Assembly: GCA_038030265.1 (NCBI GenBank)
Contig: CM075942.1
Coordinates: forward strand, 38,158,751 to 38,222,750
Length of the DNA stretch: 64,000 bases
Source: Corythucha ciliata
Lineage: Eukaryota > Arthropoda > Insecta > Hemiptera > Tingidae
Direction of reading: 5' to 3'
Shown: in pieces, positions 1 to 10,755 of the stretch
Layout of the letters: each line of letters starts with the position of its first letter
How positions within the stretch are numbered: the stretch's first letter is position 1
Translations under genes and position numbers: made by a program
The notes under the pieces: model-generated
The model's database searches: none
What the model was told of the DNA's origin: nothing
The model's input: only the letters and a program-made list of their open reading frames with translations

Positions 1-310
1 ATTTCGGCATCTCCTTGTCTGATCGATTCAGCACAGGCCAAAACTTTGTTGATCAGCTCCTCGCGTTTGCTGGGCTTGTGTTCGTATACCATTGTCTTCA
101 TCCACCCTCAGAGACAGGAGTCCAGGGACGTTAGGTCAGGAGACCTCGCAGAACTAAATTGGTCCTCCTCGCCCACAATTTGCTGAGCTGAGCTGATTCT
201 GATGAGATAGAACGGCCAAGTCCCCGTTCAAGTCCTAACGTAGCAGTTCATCCTCGGCGTCTCTCATGGTGACCCTCGCGTAGGGAATTGAATTCTTACT
301 TTTACTTCAG
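1..310 (-). pseudogene. IS630/Tc1/mariner-type transposase, C-terminal relic
   Basis: Read on the minus strand, the sequence gives the C-terminal part of a mariner-type DDE transposase, including the hallmark SARSPDLTSLD and then GWMKTMVYEHKPSKREELI. In this family the block follows the second catalytic aspartate and is normally SPDLTPxDFFLWG. An in-frame stop (TGA) sits where the family has the W of FLWG. The stretch further upstream (about 180-310) needs frame changes to continue. The catalytic core is outside the window or lost. Dead fragment; the family call is by motif only. Confidence 0.72.
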
Positions 311-822
311 GCATTGAGGGGAGCATGCTCAGAGGAACACAATATCCTAAGGAAAGGCCATTTAAACTGACCAATTAGGTTTGTTTTATCAAAGCAAGTT
401 GCATTTTTTTGTACTGGAACTTTATTGCCGGGTCGGAGGGTTGCAAAATTCATCTATCAGGACACCGTTCGAAAGTACACAGATCGGGGTAGTTTTACAC
501 AACTTTACCCGTCGATGCGCGCACTAGCAGCTGGTTGATACTGGTGTGAAATTTATCAGGTATTCGAAAAAACTACTTTTTTCACTTTTCTCACGGCTGA
601 AAAAGCGACGCGCAAGCGACATTTTTTGATTTTCACGGTGGTTTCAGGAGCAGGATTTTGCCATCTTTCCGAATCCACCGTCAGTTTTTGTCTAACTACG
701 TACGGTGAGCCCTGAACACGGCAATTACCGTAAAAAGTAATGCAACTAGAAAAAAACAGGTAAATGCTCATTTCTTGTAACCAAAGCATTTTCGGCTATG
801 CTATGCACTATCACCTGTGTAA
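311..822. other. Unassigned AT-rich DNA
   Basis: No coding potential or structured repeat recognised. Open frames here are short and have no familiar motif. Confidence 0.5.
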
Positions 823-1009
823 GGCCCCGCGCACACTAGGAGAAAAAAGACGCCGACGCGCGCGTCAGCGTCCGACTCTTGCAATAAAAACACATAGAAC
901 TCTATGGGGCCTTTCACATTGGTCGCGTACGCGAGAGTCGTCTCTTCCCCGAGAAAAAAGACGCCGACTCATGCGTCGGCGTCTTTTTTCTCCTAGTGTG
1001 CGCCGGTCC
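823..1009. mobile_element. PIF/Harbinger-like MITE, 187 bp, TSD TAA
   Basis: Terminal inverted repeats: the left end runs GGCCCCGCGCACACTAGG and the right end is its imperfect reverse complement (CCTAGTGTGCGCCGGTCC). They extend inward through AGAAAAAAGACGCCGAC. TAA flanks both sides (820-822 and 1010-1012). A 3-bp TWA duplication with GG-starting ends is typical of PIF/Harbinger non-autonomous elements. No coding capacity. The GCCGACGCxxxAGTCGGCGTC core can itself form a hairpin. Confidence 0.75.
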
Positions 1010-1361
1010 TAAGTTTGTCACATTCCTCCTGAATCACCCTGTATAATATACTATTTTTATGATGAAGTAAAAATATAGCTCATATCGTTTTTCGTTCGTC
1101 AAAAACTCCGTTCATTAATTTGTAATTGACGTTTGCAGTTACGGACTGCTCAGAACGCCCGCTCTGCCCCCTCGCCTGCTAACTACATCATCAATGCTGC
1201 TCCCCACTTCACCACCCTGACATCTGCTCGGTTGCAATGATTTCCATAATCTTCAGGTTATTTTATCGACCCGGGACATATTATAGGTATAGTCGGGTAA
1301 AATAGAACTATTGTAGACTATAGTTAAATCACGTCTTGAATATGTACTTCTTTAACGGTAA
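1010..1361. other. Spacer with a CACCCTGTATA element end
   Basis: Contains CACCCTGTATA near 1036-1047. This matches the terminal motif of the TA-inserting fold-back elements found at 24.8 kb and 34.8 kb, so a truncated relative may end here. Nothing else recognised. Confidence 0.35.
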
Positions 1362-1493
1362 AGGCCTCGCCACACCAGACGCGAACTGCCGCGTGGACTG
1401 GTCCGCATGCGGAAAAACTGTAGTAACGGGGTCATACCTCACTCACGTTGTCATGGTTGTTTGGCGAGCGGACGGTTCTGTGTGGCAAGGCCA
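1362..1493. mobile_element. PIF/Harbinger-like MITE, 132 bp, TSD TAA
   Basis: The left end AGGCCTCGCCACACC and right end GTGTGGCAAGGCCA are inverted repeats. TAA flanks both sides (1359-1361 and 1494-1496). Same family as the MITE at 36299-36416: both continue CGCGAACTGCCGCG next to the left end. This copy is the more diverged. Confidence 0.75.
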
Positions 1494-2385
1494 TAACCAT
1501 TGAAATTGTTCAACTATCAGTTTTTCTCGGTTAGCCGATGTCATTCTTCAATCTTCATTGTTTAGATCCTAATGTCTGTTGTGGTTATACATTTATGTAT
1601 TACCCTGTTCCCTGCCCATATTTTCAGAATAATTCCCACACCTTGATTTTTGTCTATTCTCCCCGGTAATATCAATCATCCACGTCGTTGTTTCGACATT
1701 AAGCCCCGTCATCACAGCACGCTTGGAGGCCGGTATAGACAAGAAGCAAGCGCAGTACAACCTTGCTTACAACACGTCCTTGCCTTCGGTCATCATGTTA
1801 CATGGATAAAAATTAGCTCTCGCACTAGGTCATTCGACCTCTGTTTACGTTTTTAAATAGAAAACTTAATACACAAAACTTTAATTGAGAAAATAAGAAC
1901 GAACGAAGAGAACCTCCAACTTTAATAAAATATTATGAAACTGAAAAATTGGAGAATGGACTCTTAAAAAATGAAACCTTTTTTTGTTTTTAATGATAAA
2001 CCATCTTGACAAATAATAACCACGTTGCACCGTCTAATGAAGTGAGAGAGGTAGGTAACTGTGCCTCATGTCGAGTGACACAAAATATAATAAGACAAGG
2101 ACTGAGTACGCATTCGTGACGTCATAAGGCGCTTCCTATTTTTATTAATTAAAAAAATATTTCTAGCACGATTTAAATGGTTTTACACGTTTTTATATTC
2201 ATGTGTTTGACCAGAAAAAAATACTTTTGAAAAATGTGAAACTTTCTCATTTTCAAGTATCATTTTTGTGGTAGTAGTCCGTTAATTCAGAGACAAACAG
2301 TAGTGAATCCAGGAAAAATTACCGTCTTGGTTTTTATAACGGTTCCTTAGACGAAGAAGAAAAATAAAATAAAATAAAATAAAGA
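1494..2385. other. No feature recognised
   Basis: AT-rich sequence with no motif-bearing open frame or clear inverted repeat. Confidence 0.5.
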
Positions 2386-2389
2386 GGGA

Positions 2390-2468
<79 letters not shown>
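2386..2468. repeat. (GA)n microsatellite
   Basis: About 80 bp of almost pure GA dinucleotide, following a short (AAAAT)n run. On the other strand it gives a Leu/Ser-repeat open frame, which is an artefact of the repeat. Confidence 0.97.
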
Positions 2469-2472
<4 letters not shown>

Positions 2473-3592
2473 TAGAAAAGAACAAAAGAGTCAAAAAACT
2501 GTGAAAGAGAACAGTACTCATTGTCAGAGGAGATAGTTTATATTCTTAAGTTTATTAAATTATTATTTATTCGAAGTATTTCGTATTTCCGTTTGTATTT
2601 CAGTAGGTAGGTCCTAATGCGGTTTCGGTTTTTATTAATTTTTGTAATAATAGAATAAAAATAATAGCCTAGAAAGAAATTATTATTATGTCACCTCAGC
2701 AAGAGGTGCTTTTCCCAAACCATTCTCATCTCACAGCACCTTTTCTAAAAAGCTATAAAATGAACTTACCCACAGCATCATCATGCTGAGTTAGGCTCTA
2801 GTAATTCGAGGGAAAGGAAGGTGTATTATGTTCCTTATTACCCTCAATAATGGGGGGCTATAGGATAAAATGGGTGGTGGCTAAGGGTAGCGGGCTGGAT
2901 GTGGAAGCTGAAAAGCAGCATTAAACGGGTCTAATAAGCTTCCTCCCTTGCGTTCTGTCCTGTACACATTTTGGTTTGAAGCCCACGCCCTGAAGGGCAA
3001 TGAGAAGACCCTTCTTCTAAGACCACATCACTAACACCTTACTTAGAGTGAACGAAGAAAAAGGCTTGAAAGAGGGTTCTAGGTTGTTTCTAATCCATTT
3101 GTTCGACTTGTAGCATAATAGCACCCCGTATATTTAGGGGTAAGCTGAAAGGGACGAGAGAAGGCAATTCTCCGGCATTGACCGTTTCGAAACAGCCACA
3201 ATTATTTGAAATGGAAGAATAATAAAATCCAGGGAACCATGTTTCCTGAGGGTAAACAGTTCAGTATTTTGACAAAATTCTGGTAGTGAAACACACAAAC
3301 CACCTACCTACCCCTTTAATTGTTAAAAGCAAGAACATATTAAAGACCGTCGTGTAGGCAGAAAAAACATATGTAGGTACAACGAAGAGAACGTCAGCAA
3401 TCCAGGTTGCTCAGGAAGTTTGATTGTTTTGTAACAGCTACTCAGCTAGGCTAATAATAGGCTAGAAAGCCTGAACTCCGATGGCCTTGAATTTCACGCA
3501 TTTGTTATATATTAGTGAGATTTTGAATGAAGTAATAGCATATTACTCAAGGAGTGAGGGAAGTGGAATTTTGCACGCGAGTTTTGTTTGGC
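2469..3592. other. No feature recognised
   Basis: No recognisable gene. Contains TATTATTATTA-type AT-rich patches near 2570-2690 only. Confidence 0.45.
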
Positions 3593-3792
3593 CAAACACC
3601 CGTCGATGTCCTCAATTATTTTATTTCAACCTACGTTTCGCTACGGTAATAGCATCGGCAAGGTTATAAACAACACATAATTAAACAGAATCACTAATTT
3701 TAAGAGAAAAAGCTAAACATGAAGAGAACCAAATTCTGTTTAAGTGAGACGTAGGCTAAAATAAAATAATTGAGGACCTTGACGGGTGTTTG
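3593..3792. mobile_element. MITE, about 200 bp with about 45-bp inverted ends
   Basis: The left end CAAACACCCGTCGATGTCC and the right end (reverse complement CAAACACCCGTCAAGGTCC) pair over about 45 bp, continuing TCAATTATTTTATTT and the CCTACGT block. The interior has no coding capacity. I see no clean target duplication, so the superfamily is open. Confidence 0.75.
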
Positions 3793-4600
3793 ACATTTTC
3801 CGTGGAAGGGGATAAGTGTGAAAAAAAAATTTGGGTGAAATCAGACCTGATTTGCAATCGAAAACACCAAATATACTGTAGTCCACAACTCAATACTTTC
3901 TGAGATATGAATTTTCAAACGTTTTTTAAGGCAGACCTCACTTTTCTCAACCTAATGCCACTTTGTAGCTTCTAGGTGATCTTTAGGCAGCTTTTGACGC
4001 CGGATTCAGAAAGAGCACACTTTTTTTGTAGGGATCAAATTAATCCCTCTGCCCGGCCTCAACAGCGGCTCAATGTTGGGCACACTAAGAATTTTTGATC
4101 TTTAAAAATAATTACCCCCCCCCCCCCACTTTTTCGGCCTAAACCGCATCCTATCGACTACCCATTGTTCAGAAAAACTTCCTACTTCCAAATTACTCCA
4201 ATGTGTCCTTTTCCAAATTACTCATTGGAGATTTCAACTTAATTATTAATTTTTCGGCTGAAGTGATCATTGTCCTTAAGAAATAGTGATTTTTCTTTTG
4301 AAAACCAAGTTTTGAATTGTGCCAAATGAAGCATTGCAACAATTTTTGTAGTTGGATTCATATTTTTTCATGCTAGTCATCATTAGGAACTTCATTGATA
4401 GCATTTACATCCCAAAGTTCTTTGTGCTGGAGGCATGGGTCGAATTTCATGGCTTAAGCACACGAGAAAGATTAGGCATTTCAATTGTGTTCAAATGCGA
4501 AGAACTGTGATGAAATTAATTTATTTACTGCTTGAATGAATAGCTTATTGGCAGAAAATGATCACTAAAGATCTCAAATAAAATTGTCGAAATGTCCTCC
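3793..4600. other. Unassigned DNA with a C-run
   Basis: No gene recognised. Contains an uninterrupted C run near 4117-4127, one of many G/C homopolymers in the window. Confidence 0.45.
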
Positions 4601-4910
4601 TTGACTTCTCAAGCATGCCCTAGCCCTTTTTCGGATTTCTTTCACCGTTGCATCGAATGAGAGCTTCCTCTGTAACTTCGCAACTCACCGCTAGTATTCC
4701 ATCCCTCAATTGTCCCTCATCTCCGATTGGTACTGTGTGTACACTTTCTGTTTCAGGAACCCCCAGACAAAAAAGTCCATGGGAGTCAGGTGAGGAGATC
4801 TTGCTGGCCATGGGATGACTCCTTCACGCCCTATCCAAATGGAAAACTGTTCGTTCAGCCACCTCCGAACAGTTAAACTGTAGTGGGGCGGAGCACCATC
4901 CTAATAAACC
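4601..4910 (-). pseudogene. IS630/Tc1/mariner-type transposase, C-terminal relic
   Basis: The minus strand carries remnants of the conserved mariner block: a decayed DGAPPHYSLTVRRWLNE-like stretch (about 4845-4895), then SSPDSHGLFCLGVPETESVHT where the family has RSPDLTPxDFFLWGxLKxxVY, then QLRDGILAVSCEVTEEALIR as the C-terminal helix. The pieces lie in different frames, so the gene is broken by several indels. The N-terminal DNA-binding region is absent. It belongs to the same broad family as the relics at 1-310 and 7090-7330 but is clearly a different copy. Confidence 0.72.
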
Positions 4911-5066
4911 ATGGATAAATCACTGATGATACCAATAATGCTGATGATACCAATCCCGTCCCTGTACCGTCAGTTTAATGTGTGTTGATGTTTTAGTATA
5001 GAAGTAGTGACGACGTTTCAATTTAAAGAAAACTAATCTAGTTTGATGGTTGATCATGTTAATAGA

Positions 5067-5108
5067 GCTCACTGATGATGATGTAAAAACATCGAAACCG
5101 GTTTGAGT
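5067..5108 (+). ncRNA. Hammerhead-ribozyme-like motif, Penelope/retrozyme type
   Basis: All hammerhead parts occur in order. Stem I 5' strand GCTCA (5067-5071); CTGATGA (5072-5078); stem II GATGT/ACATC (5080-5084 and 5089-5093) closed by AAAA; GAAA (5094-5097); a very short, self-complementary stem III ACCGGT (5097-5102); T5103 as the cleavage-site base; TGAGT (5104-5108) closing stem I, including one G-T pair. One extra base (T5079) sits between CTGATGA and stem II. Penelope-like elements and retrozymes are known to carry type I hammerheads with tiny stem III that work as dimers. No Penelope RT/GIY-YIG frame is visible nearby, so this would be a solo or truncated copy. Activity is untested. 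Confidence 0.6.
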
Positions 5109-6577
5109 AAACGTAAAGTCGTGGAGAGGCATCTTGTTTTTTCGATATTTTATTGAACAACTCCACAATATCGTCCTATAAAATCAAGCACAAAATAAAT
5201 AAAGTTCTCAGTAATGTATATTCGTATACATTACTGTTGGTCGTGCAATTTGTTTTTTCTGAAACGTCAAGACAGTATAGTCATAAAGAGGATTTTTTTT
5301 TTCAAATGACTACGTTATAGGAGTCTTAATGCGATCAAAGTGGGTCTTAATGCGATAAAAAAGTGGGGCAATTTTGTACAAATTGTCTTCTTACGTTTTG
5401 CTAAAAACAAAAGGAAAGTGGGATCATTTAGTACAATTGTCTTCTAACGTTTTTTAGCGGCTATTTAGCTACTATCTAGCAAGCCGAAGAGAATCTAATT
5501 CGGCATATAGACCCCGAATCTGTATACTAACAGCTCCGGGGTTCATGTGCCGGCTCCCACGATTGCGCTGAATCCAGTGTTAGCGTATGGACCCCGGGTC
5601 TATCTGCAGCGGGGTCTATATGAAGGCAACCCCTCTTGCTGTGGGATAGACGGGCAGCGGGGATTTATACATTTATACCTGTAACTCGGAAACGAAGCGT
5701 TTGCGACCCTACATTCACATGGTGATTTTGGTTCGTCCTTGTTAGTACTAAAACTGGTTAAAGTCCTGATCATTCCGTCTGAAACACCCTGTATTTTACA
5801 GAAATGACCCGGATGCGGATTCGAGGCGGTGTGTTACTTACGCATAGGTGGTTGGTGGGTTTGAATAGTTGCTCAGGTGACCCTAAAGTGTACTAGTACG
5901 AATAGAGTATATGTATACATTTCCTTCTTCATTATAGGTTACGTTAGTTCACAGCAATTATTTCGTATGTATGAGGGGGGATGAATATGTACTACTCGAA
6001 ACCGATTTCTGTCTCATTAGGACTCATCTGCAATCAAAATGATTAACTTCAGTCGCTCATTGAATGTAGCCTAGATTTGTGAACGTTAGAGTTAAATATA
6101 AAGCGGAATCACCAGGTCAGTTTGAGAAGACAGTTTCTTCTGTGTCTGAGTTAGCTTAATTTAAGTAGAAGACATAGTTTTAATTAGATTGGACGGCCGT
6201 TGAGTTGAGTTACAGTGTGGCTCATCCCCACACCAATTTTATTTCCTCAGTTAACGACCTCTGTAGCTTATTACGATCTTCTTCTTTTTTTGCTATTAAT
6301 TAAGTTTCTTCCTCGTTCTGATGAACCTTTTTAAAATAGGAAATTACTTCCCCTCTCTCCCTTCTGTTCGTTCCCACCCATCTCGCATCAAGCGGGAAAA
6401 AAGTCACGGTAGATGCATGAAAAGAAGAAAAAAGCGCTACTAATTAAGTTTCATTATTCGGCATAAAAGATGGCTCAAAGGGACGAAAGGAAGTATCAAC
6501 TTTTGGCAGACGGACTAAAATAAAGAGAAAAAATAAAAAGAAAACTAGAGACTAAAATAAAAAGAAAAAAAGAAAGA
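5109..6577. other. Unassigned DNA
   Basis: No gene recognised. The stretch 5510-5640 repeats ACCCCG-type motifs in both orientations and may be a decayed MITE. CACCCTGTATTTTACAG near 5766-5780 resembles the end motif of the TA-inserting elements. Confidence 0.35.
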
Positions 6578-6812
6578 AAAAATTCGCTCCGGCAGCTGGA
6601 GGTCGGAAAGAGTGCATTTCATTTGGTATACGGATACCCTAAGCCGCCCCAGAAGTAATAATGTTGAGACCATAATTTGTTTCGTTAATGTTTGAACCTC
6701 CCTCATTCTATTTCCTGCCAGGTTAGTCTAAGCTGAACTTAATGGGAATCAAAGGCTACTTTAAAATAGAATCATCGTACCGAATATAATGCTTCTGGAA
6801 TCAACTGGTGAT
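6578..6812. repeat. Dispersed repeat, inverted relative to 25.5-26.3 kb
   Basis: About 6578-6690 (CGCTCCGGCAGCTGGAGGTC onward) is the reverse complement of about 26190-26305. About 6738-6812 is the reverse complement of about 25486-25560. The two blocks keep the same relative order, so this is a shortened inverted copy of the repeat at 25.3-26.3 kb. It holds no open frame of note. Confidence 0.7.
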
Positions 6813-6904
6813 TTGTAGTGATTTGTTTACCAGTTTAAGCCCTATCACCCCCCTCCTCCACGACGAGGACAACGACGAGGAATAAAACAAGAAATACTGT
6901 AGCA

Positions 6905-7028
6905 GGCCTATTCTCTAACAAATAAACAATATGTTTTTCGTAGCAATATGTAAATTTCATTCCCATGTTCGAAAAAATTAATGAAATTGCTATGAAAAAC
7001 ATATTATTTTTTCGTTAGAGAATAGGCC
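6905..7028. mobile_element. MITE, 124 bp, near-palindromic
   Basis: The left end GGCCTATTCTCTAAC and the right end (GTTAGAGAATAGGCC) pair and continue through AATATGTTTTTCRTAGCAAT, leaving only a short loop. No clear target duplication. Confidence 0.75.
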
Positions 7029-7089
7029 CCAAGGGATCTGTGTGTTAGCTTTTCTCTTAAGTGTAGAAAATATCTTGAAGTTAATTGTC

Positions 7090-7330
7090 ACATTCTATTG
7101 AAAATAATATCGGGCAAGTGACGCTCTCCACAGCCGATGCACTGAACGAACCGATTTACCATGTTTTCCATCATCCCTCTCCAACATGTCGCCGATATGT
7201 TGGCCGCACTTTCTCTCGAATGCGGTGCTTCTTGCCTTTAAGAGTCCAAGGATGGTTGCATAAGACCCGGGACTTCAGATAACCCCTAAAAAAAAAGTCG
7301 CATGGGGTTAAGGGAGAGTTGCACGGGTGA
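7090..7330 (-). pseudogene. IS630/Tc1/mariner-type transposase, C-terminal relic
   Basis: Minus-strand frames give NSPLTPCDFFFRGYLKSRV, the decayed form of the family's RSPDLTPCDFFLWGYLKSxVY. A basic stretch (HRIREKVR) follows, then in a shifted frame MMENMVNRFVQCIGCGERHL and a stop near 7090. That is the usual mariner C-terminus (ENxxxRLxxCIxxGGxHL). At least one frameshift near 7190 and loss of the R and D of SPD show it is dead. The fold-back element at 7327-7692 abuts its upstream end. Confidence 0.75.
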
Positions 7331-7692
7331 TTCCTCGACCCCCCTCCAATCATCCCTCGCATACTACTCGGCATACATTTTCTCGCATTATTTCTGCACC
7401 AATCCTGGTTTTTAAGGACTCATTTTAATCTCTAGGAAATTCCGCATATGCAGAAGTTTTCGTTTTTTCAAATTTCGTCCCTGAAGTTATTTTAAATTCG
7501 CCTTGAACCTTTACCTTGTAATGTCACGTTTCTTTTTCGACTTATTTGAAAAAAGGAAAACTACTGCATATGCGCAATTTCTTGAAGATTAAAACGAGCC
7601 TTTAAGAGCCAGGATTGGTGAAGAAATAGGGCGAGAAAATGTATGCCGTGTAGTAGACGAGGGAGATTGGAAGGGGGTCGAGGAATCATCAC
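7327..7692. mobile_element. Fold-back element, 366 bp
   Basis: Two inverted arms of about 145 bp (7327-7472 and 7548-7692) pair with moderate identity. They share TTCCTCGACCCCCCTCCAAT-type ends, a CATACATTTTCTCG block and CCAATCCTGGTTTTTAAGG-like blocks. The spacer is about 75 bp. It is non-coding and inserted beside a dead mariner transposase. Confidence 0.75.
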
Positions 7693-7693
7693 T

Positions 7694-8690
7694 GCGGCTG
7701 TGTACAATTTCCGTTCCGGTAATGAGTGTTTACCGATGACTTAGGTCAAATTCCGTGCGGAGACCGAGAGGGAATGTGTACAAACTGCGTGCGAAGGTTT
7801 CATTGTCAGTCAGTATGATGGATCCGAGTCCGAGCGCCACGTTATCTGTGATAAGTGATCGAGGCAAAGTGTTGCGCGTTGTCGACGGCTACAAGTTCCA
7901 CTTTCAGAAGATGTTGGTAGGTGAAGTACAGAGATGGGCGTGCATTGAAAAAAACTGTAAGTCATTCATCAAAGTAAATTCAAAAAATGAAACAGTAGAG
8001 ACGAAAATGGTTTACGATGTGAGTGACTGGTTCACCGACGATTTGATGTCCATTGTCCCGGTAACCAAGAACCTTGACGATTTTTTGGACTACCTTCTTG
8101 AGACTTACATTTCCGAGGATGCCACGTACCCTCCAAATTTGTGGAGCGAGTTTTCCTGCAGTACGATGAGGACGACGAACAGCTGTGAAGCATTCCATTC
8201 GAAGCTAAATCAAATGTTTTATGCTAGCCATCCACACATCTTCAAGTTCATTGAAGTTTTGAAAGACATACAGGCCACTACTTATGTTAAAATGCGGTCT
8301 CAACAACAGAAATCGACGACGATTCGCAAGAAGGAAGAATTCCTTCGCGAGCAAATGGCTGCGTTTGAGAGCGGTCTGATTTCCCGGATGGACTTTGTTA
8401 AATCAGTTTCATTCAAATTTTTACCAGTTGCTGTATAGGTGTTTTGAGGTTGCAAATTTTGACAACTCCACCAATTTTCGTGGAGGCTTTTGGGGTGTGA
8501 AGCAGTTCGCCTCCACGCGGTGTACCCTGGGTCACGCTAAACGAGCTGCACGGAGATAGTACATGTGTCATTTCATAGCCGCACGGAAACGGTACATGAC
8601 CCTTCTGAGGCTCGCACGGAGTTTGTGCATTGCGGCACGGAGTTTGACGATTGCCATCACGGCTGTTCCCCCTTAACTCGGGTGGTCCTG
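7694..8690 (+). mobile_element. Internally deleted MULE with GCACGGA subterminal repeats
   Basis: Region around the transposase relic 7815-8438. On the right (8545-8650) the motif GCACGGA recurs at least four times, twice as GCACGGAGTTTG. On the left the inverted form TTCCGTGC appears near 7750. Repeated subterminal motifs in opposite orientation at the two ends are common in Mutator-like elements. Exact ends and a target duplication could not be fixed. Confidence 0.45.
7815..8438 (+). pseudogene. MULE transposase with the catalytic core deleted
   Basis: Mutator-like (MULE) transposase relic of about 207 residues from the first ATG (7815); the open frame continues further upstream without ATG. 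The N-terminal part is a FLYWCH-type zinc finger: ISDRGKVLRVVDGYKFHFQ, then WACIEKNCKSFIKV with the WxC...C pair. It should continue to an HxH pair and then the DDE domain. Instead it jumps directly to the family's C-terminal block: LDDFLDYLLETYI, then TTNSCEAFHSKLNQM, then HPHIFKFIEVLKDIQ. The whole DDE catalytic domain is missing while the frame stays open, so this is an in-frame internal deletion. It cannot catalyse transposition. The remaining DNA-binding finger could still bind element ends if expressed (inference). Confidence 0.75.
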
Positions 8691-9877
8691 GCAGGTCAAT
8701 TTGAGATCACTGAGCCGCCGCTGGAAAAGTAGACCTCTTCGTCGAACGCTTGTTCCTCGATACTCCACCACACAATGACGACTGTCCTTTCGATAATAAA
8801 ACTTGAAGGTTCACCCTTTCAAGTGAGACCATGCCCAGTTACTCATGATGATTAGCGATGTGTGGCACAGTCCTCGGTTGAAGTAAGGAAGAAATGTTGC
8901 CCCACCCTGTATTACAGGTGGAGTCATGCGTTGAATGTAACGAGTTTTTACAGGAAGTAAGAAACGAATTTCTGTAAACGCATATTTTACATACATGCAT
9001 TTTTACGCCTCTTGTGGATCCTGGATCCTCTTCGGAGAAGACAAGAGATTGACAGGGGGGGGGGGTGCGTTCATATTGGGTATTGGGATAGCATTGACTT
9101 TTGGAAATACTGTCACACAACAAATTCTAACGATTTCAACGTTTTTAGCTGATGGTGAGGTAATTTTTCCGATGCCTACTACTTTTCAGTGTACTAATAA
9201 ATTAAGAATCAAGTATTAAGCACTTTGGTGCCTACATAATTAATTATTTATTATTATTTTTCGCTTAAGTACTGTCCAAGCCTGAGTATACAATAAAGGA
9301 GGCAGTTTTTTCTCCTTTAAGCTCATTCTCGATCCTCTTTCCCCAACCGTCCTTTGTCCTTTCTAGGAATAAAACAAATATTTTCACGCTGAAAAGAGAG
9401 TTGCTAGTAATCGGCTTTGTGGACAACACTCAAGGAAGAGAAGGAATAGTAGTTTTGCCCTCGGGGAAGTTGATTCGAGAAAGGAGCCGCATGCTAATGC
9501 TGAATTGAGAGGGAATGGAAGGAAGATCGGGGCGAATAGTGAAAACAAAGAGGAATTGACATGCTAATGTCAACGAAGAGGGGGAAGTATTTTCGAAGTA
9601 GAGCCTCTTGTGGGAAACAAAAGATATTGAGGGGGAATGTGCATTTATTTTCGGAATGCGTTGACCCTCCTACTTCTTGTCCTATGGGTGCCACATTGCG
9701 TGTACACTTGTACAGTGATTTGAGAAGGTTTGGATTGTTGATGTTGCTGGATTATTCAACATTGCTACAGCAAATTAAATTGTACAAAAACATTTTTCAA
9801 AAAAATTACAACCATCAGAAAAATGAAGACGAAATAAATATGAAGCATTCCATTTTCCGATTACTATCAATATAGTC
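8691..9877. other. Unassigned DNA with a G-run
   Basis: No gene recognised. CCCCACCCTGTATTACAG near 8899-8916 resembles the end motif of TA-inserting elements. A run of ten or so G lies near 9055-9064. Small open frames carry no motif. Confidence 0.4.
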
Positions 9878-9878
9878 A

Positions 9879-10130
9879 GGGAGCCCACCGTATGGAAAAT
9901 CCGTATCATTTGATCGTGTCTGGCACCTGCGCAGGACGTTTTTTATGGTCTAGGAGATGACACTTCTGAGATCGCCGGAAATTTTCTGTGGGACAGGGGC
10001 TCACAGCAGAGCTAGCTGTTGTCAAACACACCTTAAAAAACGTCCATAAAAAACAGACCATAAAAAACGTCCTGTGCAGGTACCAGACACGGTCAAATGA
10101 TATGGATTTTTCAAACTGTGGGGTCCCGGA
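9879..10130. mobile_element. MITE, about 252 bp with about 70-bp inverted ends
   Basis: Left arm 9879-9950 and right arm 10057-10130 are inverted repeats. Both contain AAAATCCRTATCATTTGA, TGTCTGG and AGGACGTTTTTTATGGTCT. Ends are GGGAGCCCAC / GTGGGGTCCCGG. AAAAACGTCC also appears an extra time inside. Non-coding; superfamily unclear. Confidence 0.75.
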
Positions 10131-10137
10131 CTAATAA

Positions 10138-10281
10138 TGGCGTTTTCCATTTGCATAAAATTCAACTCTGGAACCAAGAATTTCCACCCGTCTTCTCAGA
10201 ATTATATCATGTGGTAACGGAGAAGACGGATGGAAATGCTCGGCTTCAGAGCAGATTTTTTTGTAAATGGAAATAATGCTA
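10138..10281. mobile_element. MITE, 144 bp, TSD TAA
   Basis: The left end is TGGCGTTTTCCATTTGCATA; the right end in reverse complement is TAGCATTATTTCCATTTAC. TAA flanks both sides (10135-10137 and 10282-10284). Inner arms pair across AAATTCARCTCTGGA and CTTCTC/GAGAAG blocks. A second copy lies at 42796-42943. The ends resemble those of the smaller MITEs at 22058 and 50702, so these form one related group with TWA target duplications (PIF/Harbinger-like). Confidence 0.75.
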
Positions 10282-10609
10282 TAATATTTGTCATTTTTTT
10301 TTTTTCAATCCGGTTAGTGAGAATGAAACGGAACAAAAAAATAATTTGTTCATCTCTTTGACTGATTAATTTAATTGACGGGTCGTTATCAATGAATCGA
10401 GTATCCCTTCTTTACATCCACCACACTTTCCAACAACCAGGACCCTCCCTGCCAAGCTTTGTACGGGTAGAACCGGATTTTCTATTGAAATGGCAATCGA
10501 AAAGACAATGGAAAGGGATCCTCCTGCCCCTTCCTCATCATCAACTCACTGTCAAACAATGTGGAATGACTTGTTCCATCAATTTATATTTGGCGGGTTT
10601 GTGCTGTTT
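10282..10609. other. No feature recognised
   Basis: AT-rich spacer with poly-T near 10300. No gene or repeat recognised. Confidence 0.45.
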
Positions 10610-10653
10610 TAGAGAGAGAGAGAGAGTGAGTGAGAGAGAGAGTGAGTGAGAGA

Positions 10654-10701
<48 letters not shown>

Positions 10702-10755
10702 GAGAGAGAGAGAGAGTGAGAGAGAGAGATAGAGAGAGAGTGAGTGAGCGACTGA
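10610..10755. repeat. (GA)n microsatellite with GAGT variants
   Basis: About 145 bp of GA repeats interspersed with GAGTGA units. It creates repetitive Ser/Leu or Arg/Glu open frames that should not be called as genes. Confidence 0.95.

Noticed and set aside
2282..2521. Leu/Ser-repeat open frame on the minus strand
   Set aside because: Translation of a (GA)n microsatellite; no protein signal beyond the repeat.
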